From: Achromobacter spanius
GTDB lineage: Bacteria; Pseudomonadota; Gammaproteobacteria; Burkholderiales; Burkholderiaceae_B
Assembly (NCBI RefSeq): GCF_029637605.1
Contig: NZ_CP121261.1
Span: forward strand, 1,240,001 to 1,304,000
Direction: 5' to 3'
DNA length: 64,000 nt
Below are positions 60,622 through 64,000 of this stretch, one piece after another. Positions within the stretch are counted from its first letter, which is position 1. Each line of letters begins with the position of its first letter. The notes below the pieces were generated by a model. It saw only the letters and a program-made list of their open reading frames with translations. It had not been told where the DNA came from and ran no database searches. The translations under genes were made by a program, and so were the position numbers.

Positions 60622-61794
60622 GTGTCCCTACGCCAATCCTCGTTCTTCCTGCGCTTTCTGACACTGGGCGCACTGGCCCACGTTTATGTCGGCGCGCGCT
60701 TGATCCCGGACGCGCAGTTGCCCGCCACCGGCGCGGCTGCCGCCATCATCGCCCTGCTGCTGTCGTGCATCCTGATTCCAATGGGGATGCTGGCCCGCTC
60801 TTCGGTGAACCCGCCTTGGGGCGACCGCATTGCGTGGGTTGGCCTGATCGCGATGGGGCTCTTTTCCTCGCTGTTCGTCCTGACCGTCATCCGCGACGCC
60901 GCCCTACTGTTGACCTGGCTGGTCACGCTGCTGGCCAACGCCAGCCTGCCCTGGCTGGACCTGCGCCGCTACAGCGCCTGGGCGGTTGCCGCGCTGGCAT
61001 TGGCGGGCACGCTGGTCGGCTTCTACAACGCGCGCAGCCGGGCGCGGGTGGTGGATGTGGACGTGCCCATCGCCGGCTTGCCGCAAGACCTGGACGGCTT
61101 CACCATCGTGCAGATCAGCGACGTCCACGTCGGCCCGACCATCAAGAAGCAATACGTGCAGGCCATAGTCGATGCCGTGAATGAACTGCTGCCCGACGTC
61201 ATCGCCATCACCGGCGACGTGGTCGACGGCAGCGTCGAGCACCTGGCCGAGCAAGCCAGCCCGCTGGGGTCGCTGCGCGCGCCCTACGGCGTGTACCTGG
61301 TCACGGGCAACCATGAATATTATTCAGGCGCCACGCCCTGGATCGCCGAATTCCGCCGCATGGGCCTGCTTGTGCTGTTGAACGAGCATGCGGTCATCCA
61401 CCCGTCGGGCTTGCCGGTGGTGGTGGCGGGCGTCACGGATTTCAGCGCCGGCGCGTTTGATCCGCAGCACCGCAGCAACCCCAAGGCGGCGCTGGCCGGC
61501 GCCCCCGCCGACGCCTGCGCCAAGATTCTGCTGGCGCACCAGCCGCGCAGCGCGGCGGCGGCGGAACCGCTGGGCTACAGCCTGCAGTTGTCGGGCCACA
61601 CGCATGGCGGGCAGTTCTTTCCGTGGGGGTTCTTCGTGCGCTTCCAGCAGCCATTCACAGCGGGCCTGCACCGGCTGGGCAAGATGTGGGTCTATACCAG
61701 CCGGGGTACCGGCTACTGGGGGCCGCCCAAGCGCTTGGGCGCGCCGTCTGAAATAACGCGCCTGCGCTTGCGCACGGCGTCGGGGCGCGCCTGA
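60622..61794 (+). CDS. Membrane metallophosphoesterase (YkuE/YaeI-like)
   Basis: A 390-residue protein with four to five transmembrane segments in the first 150 residues and a calcineurin-like phosphoesterase domain from about 170: ISDVHVGPT, ITGDVVDG, GNHEYY and SGHTHGGQFFP supply the two-metal centre. The start is uncertain: GTG at 60622 (V-SLRQSSFFL) lies after a TAGAAT hexamer, while ATG codons at 60589 and 60547 lie before or within it. The substrate may be a phosphate ester such as UDP-2,3-diacylglucosamine; not established. Confidence 0.87.
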   Translation: MSLRQSSFFLRFLTLGALAHVYVGARLIPDAQLPATGAAAAIIALLLSCILIPMGMLARSSVNPPWGDRIAWVGLIAMGLFSSLFVLTVIRDAALLLTWLVTLLANASLPWLDLRRYSAWAVAALALAGTLVGFYNARSRARVVDVDVPIAGLPQDLDGFTIVQISDVHVGPTIKKQYVQAIVDAVNELLPDVIAITGDVVDGSVEHLAEQASPLGSLRAPYGVYLVTGNHEYYSGATPWIAEFRRMGLLVLLNEHAVIHPSGLPVVVAGVTDFSAGAFDPQHRSNPKAALAGAPADACAKILLAHQPRSAAAAEPLGYSLQLSGHTHGGQFFPWGFFVRFQQPFTAGLHRLGKMWVYTSRGTGYWGPPKRLGAPSEITRLRLRTASGRA

Positions 61795-61814
61795 ATGGCA
61801 ACGCGCCGCCGCGC

Positions 61815-62282
61815 TCAGTCCGCCGGCGGCGCGGTGTCTGGCAAGGGGCCGCGTTCCAGGTAACTGGTCAGCGCGATGTCGCTGGTAGTGTTGGTGATGC
61901 CGTCAATCTGGTGGATGCGGGCCAGCAGCAGCTCAAGCGCCTGCGTGTCGCGCACCCGCACTTTCAGCAGCATGGCGCTTTTGCCGGTGATGGTGTGAAT
62001 CTCTTCCACCTCGGTCAGCTCGGCCAGGCCCAGCACCTGTTGCGTGATCGTCCAGTTGGCGGTGTCCACATGCACGAAGGCCAGCAAGGGCCGGCCGATG
62101 CGCGCGCCATCCAGCCGGGCGGCAATGCCTTTGATTAGCCCGTCGCGCTTCAAGCGCTTGACCCGTTCATGCACCGCCGGGGCCGACAGGTTCAGTAATT
62201 TTCCAAGTTCGGCATAGCTCGGCGTGGCATCGTCCGCCAGCAACGTTAATAGTTTTCTGTCGCGATCGTCTAGGTCTGGCAT
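61815..62282 (-). CDS. Lrp/AsnC-family regulator
   Basis: A 155-residue Lrp-like protein: winged helix (about 5-60; DRKLLTLLADDATPSYAELGKLLNLS) and a RAM/ACT-like effector domain (about 65-150). The start is the ATG at 62282. Divergent from the MFS gene at 62375; inverted repeats between them are a probable shared operator. Confidence 0.92.
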   Translation of the reverse strand: MPDLDDRDRKLLTLLADDATPSYAELGKLLNLSAPAVHERVKRLKRDGLIKGIAARLDGARIGRPLLAFVHVDTANWTITQQVLGLAELTEVEEIHTITGKSAMLLKVRVRDTQALELLLARIHQIDGITNTTSDIALTSYLERGPLPDTAPPAD

Positions 62283-62314
62283 CGGAATCAAGTTCTGCCT
62301 TACGGCATTCGGAC

Positions 62315-62366
62315 TTTTATGGAATAAGGAAATACTGGCGTAATCCCTTATTTTATTCCAATAAAA
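62315..62366. promoter_or_regulatory. Inverted repeats, candidate Lrp operator
   Basis: TTTTATGGAATAA (62315-62327) and the complement of TTATTCCAATAAAA (62353-62366) are nearly identical arms, with a second pair AATAAGG/CCTTATT inside. The AT-rich palindrome sits between the Lrp regulator and the MFS gene. Confidence 0.55.
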
Positions 62367-62374
62367 TTCGCGGC

Positions 62375-63571
62375 ATGCAGAACCGTAGCAACCGACAACC
62401 ACAACCCGCGTCCTCCGTGCCCGCCTTGATGTTTGCCGTCAGTGTCGTGGGGTCCAACGGCTTGGCGCTAAGCCCCATCCTGACCGACGTGGCGCGCTCG
62501 TTTTCAACGTCGGCGCTGACCATCAGCACCGCCATTTCGGCCTACGGCGCAGCCACCGCCGCAAGCGCCTTTTTCCTGGCGGCGCGCATCGACCGCATCG
62601 GCATCCGCCGTTCGCTCTTGGGCGCCATGCTGGTGCTGATTGCCGCCCTGATCCTGTCCGCCACCGCGCCGCACTGGCTCGTGCTGACCTTGGCGCAAGC
62701 CTTGGCGGGCGCGGCGGCGGGTGTCATCCTGCCCGCGGCCTACGGATCAGCATCGCTGGTGGCGCCCGTCGGGCAAGAGACGCGCACGCTGGGGCGCGTG
62801 ATTGCCGGGTGGTCGGTGTCCCTGGTGGCGGGCGTGCCCTTGTCCGCGCTGATCTCGGACGCCGTCGGCTGGCGCGCTACCTACGGCACCCTGGCCCTGT
62901 GCGCCACGATTGCACTGCTCGGCCTACGCAAGCTGCCGGAACGCCGCGCGGAAAATCCCGCCCCGCTGCGCCTGTCGCGCTTGCTTGCCCCGCTTTCCTA
63001 TCGCGACGTGCCCGTGCTGCTGCTGGCGTGCCTGGCTTTCTCGTCCGCGTTCTACGGCGTCTACGCCTTCCTGGCCGACCACGTCCGCACGCTGTTGGCG
63101 CTAAGCGCCGGCAAGGTGGGCTTCATTGCCTTTGCCTATGGCGCGGGCTTCATGCTGGCGGGGTTTGCCGGCGCGCCGCTGATCGAACGCCTGGGGCCGC
63201 GCCGTGCCTTGCCGCTGGCCTTGGCGACCATTGCCACGGTGTATCTGCTGTTGTTGCCCGCTGCCCAAGCCTTGGCGGCGGTGCTGGCCATTGCCGTGCT
63301 GTGGGGTGCCGCGTCGCAGATCAGTCTGAACCTGCTGGTGTTGCTGCTGTCGCGCGCACGGCCCGACGAGCGTGGCGCGGTGCTGGGCTTGAATACCTGC
63401 ACGACCTATCTGGGCGCCAGCGTGGGCACGGCGGTCGCCGGCACGCTCTACACGCATGCGGGCTTTGAAGCCTTGGGGGTGTGCGCGGCGGCCGTGGTGG
63501 GCCTGGCCGCGCTGGGCCTGCATTGGCGTTTGAATGGCCGCCGCGCCGAACGGCGCGAGGCGGCCGCGTAG
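62375..63571 (+). CDS. MFS transporter (YdhP/AraJ-like)
   Basis: A 398-residue major facilitator with 12 hydrophobic segments and the typical loop AARIDRIGIRRSLLGAM. The pattern ...ALTISTAISAYGAATAASAFFLA is common to sugar/amino-acid efflux proteins. Divergent from the Lrp regulator, which suggests export of an amino acid or related compound under Lrp control. ATG at 62375. Confidence 0.88.
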   Translation: MQNRSNRQPQPASSVPALMFAVSVVGSNGLALSPILTDVARSFSTSALTISTAISAYGAATAASAFFLAARIDRIGIRRSLLGAMLVLIAALILSATAPHWLVLTLAQALAGAAAGVILPAAYGSASLVAPVGQETRTLGRVIAGWSVSLVAGVPLSALISDAVGWRATYGTLALCATIALLGLRKLPERRAENPAPLRLSRLLAPLSYRDVPVLLLACLAFSSAFYGVYAFLADHVRTLLALSAGKVGFIAFAYGAGFMLAGFAGAPLIERLGPRRALPLALATIATVYLLLLPAAQALAAVLAIAVLWGAASQISLNLLVLLLSRARPDERGAVLGLNTCTTYLGASVGTAVAGTLYTHAGFEALGVCAAAVVGLAALGLHWRLNGRRAERREAAA

Positions 63572-63584
63572 AGAGGCTGCTGGC

Positions 63585-64000
63585 CTACCAGGGGAACGTG
63601 ATCAGGTCGCCGTACAAGCGCTTCAAGGTCGCTTTGACCTCGGGCGAGTTCTGGTAGATGGCAATGAACTTCAGCAGGCGCGGGTCTTGCGCCTTGTCGG
63701 GCGTGGTGACCCAGCGGATGGCGTAGCGGCGGATGCTGGCGGGGTCGGTATTGTCGAACGCCAAGCCATCTTTTTCATTCAGGCCCGCCTGCTTGGCAAA
63801 GGTCGTGTAGGTGACCGACGCCGTCACGTCATCAAAGGTGCGCGCGGATTGCGAGCCTTCAATCTGCACGAACTTCAGCTTCTTGGGGTTGGCCACCACG
63901 TCTTGCAGCGTGGCCTGATGCGCCACGCCGGGCTTCAGTTTGATCAAGCCAATCGATTCCAGCAGCAGCAAGGCGCGGCCCGTGTTGACCGGGTCGTTGG
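63585..64000 (-). CDS. metQ: Methionine-type ABC substrate-binding protein, C-terminal part
   Basis: Only the C-terminal 138 residues lie in the window; the start is beyond 64000. The visible part reads NDPVNTGRALLLLESIGLIKLK, NTDPASIRRYAIRWVTTPDK and DPRLLKFIAIYQNSPEVKATL, as in MetQ/NlpA binding proteins that deliver methionine to MetNI. The end is 14 bases after the convergent MFS stop. It could serve another amino acid or sulfonate. Confidence 0.82.
   Translation of the reverse strand, partial: NDPVNTGRALLLLESIGLIKLKPGVAHQATLQDVVANPKKLKFVQIEGSQSARTFDDVTASVTYTTFAKQAGLNEKDGLAFDNTDPASIRRYAIRWVTTPDKAQDPRLLKFIAIYQNSPEVKATLKRLYGDLITFPW

Noticed and set aside
1..64000. CRISPR array, rRNA or tRNA genes
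   Set aside because: No regularly spaced repeats or tRNA-like cloverleaf sequences were noticed on reading.

Overview
The window reads as chromosomal DNA of a GC-rich betaproteobacterium, most likely Alcaligenaceae (Achromobacter/Bordetella type). This is inferred from dense GC-rich coding sequence, ATGA-coupled operons, the protein repertoire and the presence of an FlhD-like regulator. No phage, transposon, CRISPR array, rRNA or tRNA was seen.

Layout. 0.3-4.1 kb: an AhpD-like protein, a MocR/PdxR-type regulator, an acetyltransferase coupled to an FMN NADH reductase, and a small Cys-rich exported protein. 4.1-16.6 kb: one long minus-strand gene train of outer-membrane protein, formylglycine-generating-enzyme homologue, MoxR ATPase, DUF58, DUF4381, two vWA proteins, BatD, exported HAD hydrolase and a membrane/spermidine-synthase fusion. 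16.8-29.8 kb: TerC-CBS membrane protein, a three-subunit membrane FAD dehydrogenase (Tat-borne small subunit, GMC flavoprotein with Fe-S cysteines, cytochrome c), an AsmA/DUF748-like protein, an EAL phosphodiesterase, a FUSC exporter, a universal stress protein under an FNR-like box, and a 2-hydroxyacid dehydrogenase.

30-44.4 kb: a stress island of many small genes (DUF3309, Pro-rich, Cys-rich copper-binding, DUF883/ElaB, CsbD, SDR, Gly-zipper membrane protein, DUF378, several disordered proteins, a broken topoisomerase IB). It is followed by an NtrC-like response regulator, a receiver-less sigma-54 activator, a second-type rpoN gene, a large hybrid histidine kinase and an orphan FlhD-like protein. 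The main discovery is that at least eight of these genes or gene pairs, plus two outliers at 19.2 and 24.4 kb, carry -24/-12 sequences matching TGGCACG-N4-TTGCW. The rpoN gene itself has a perfect copy. The parts therefore look like a self-contained sigma-54 stress regulon: kinase, activators, an autoregulated sigma factor and its target genes.

44.4-64 kb: housekeeping and metabolic genes: VOC protein, MFS exporter divergent from a LysR regulator, DUF4139 protein, REC-EAL response regulator, DAHP synthase, amino-acid oxidase, acetyltransferase, OmpR-type regulator, CitE-like lyase, ABC-F ATPase, phosphatidylserine decarboxylase, FMN 2-hydroxyacid oxidase, membrane metallophosphoesterase, Lrp regulator divergent from an MFS transporter, and a methionine-type ABC binding protein cut by the window end.
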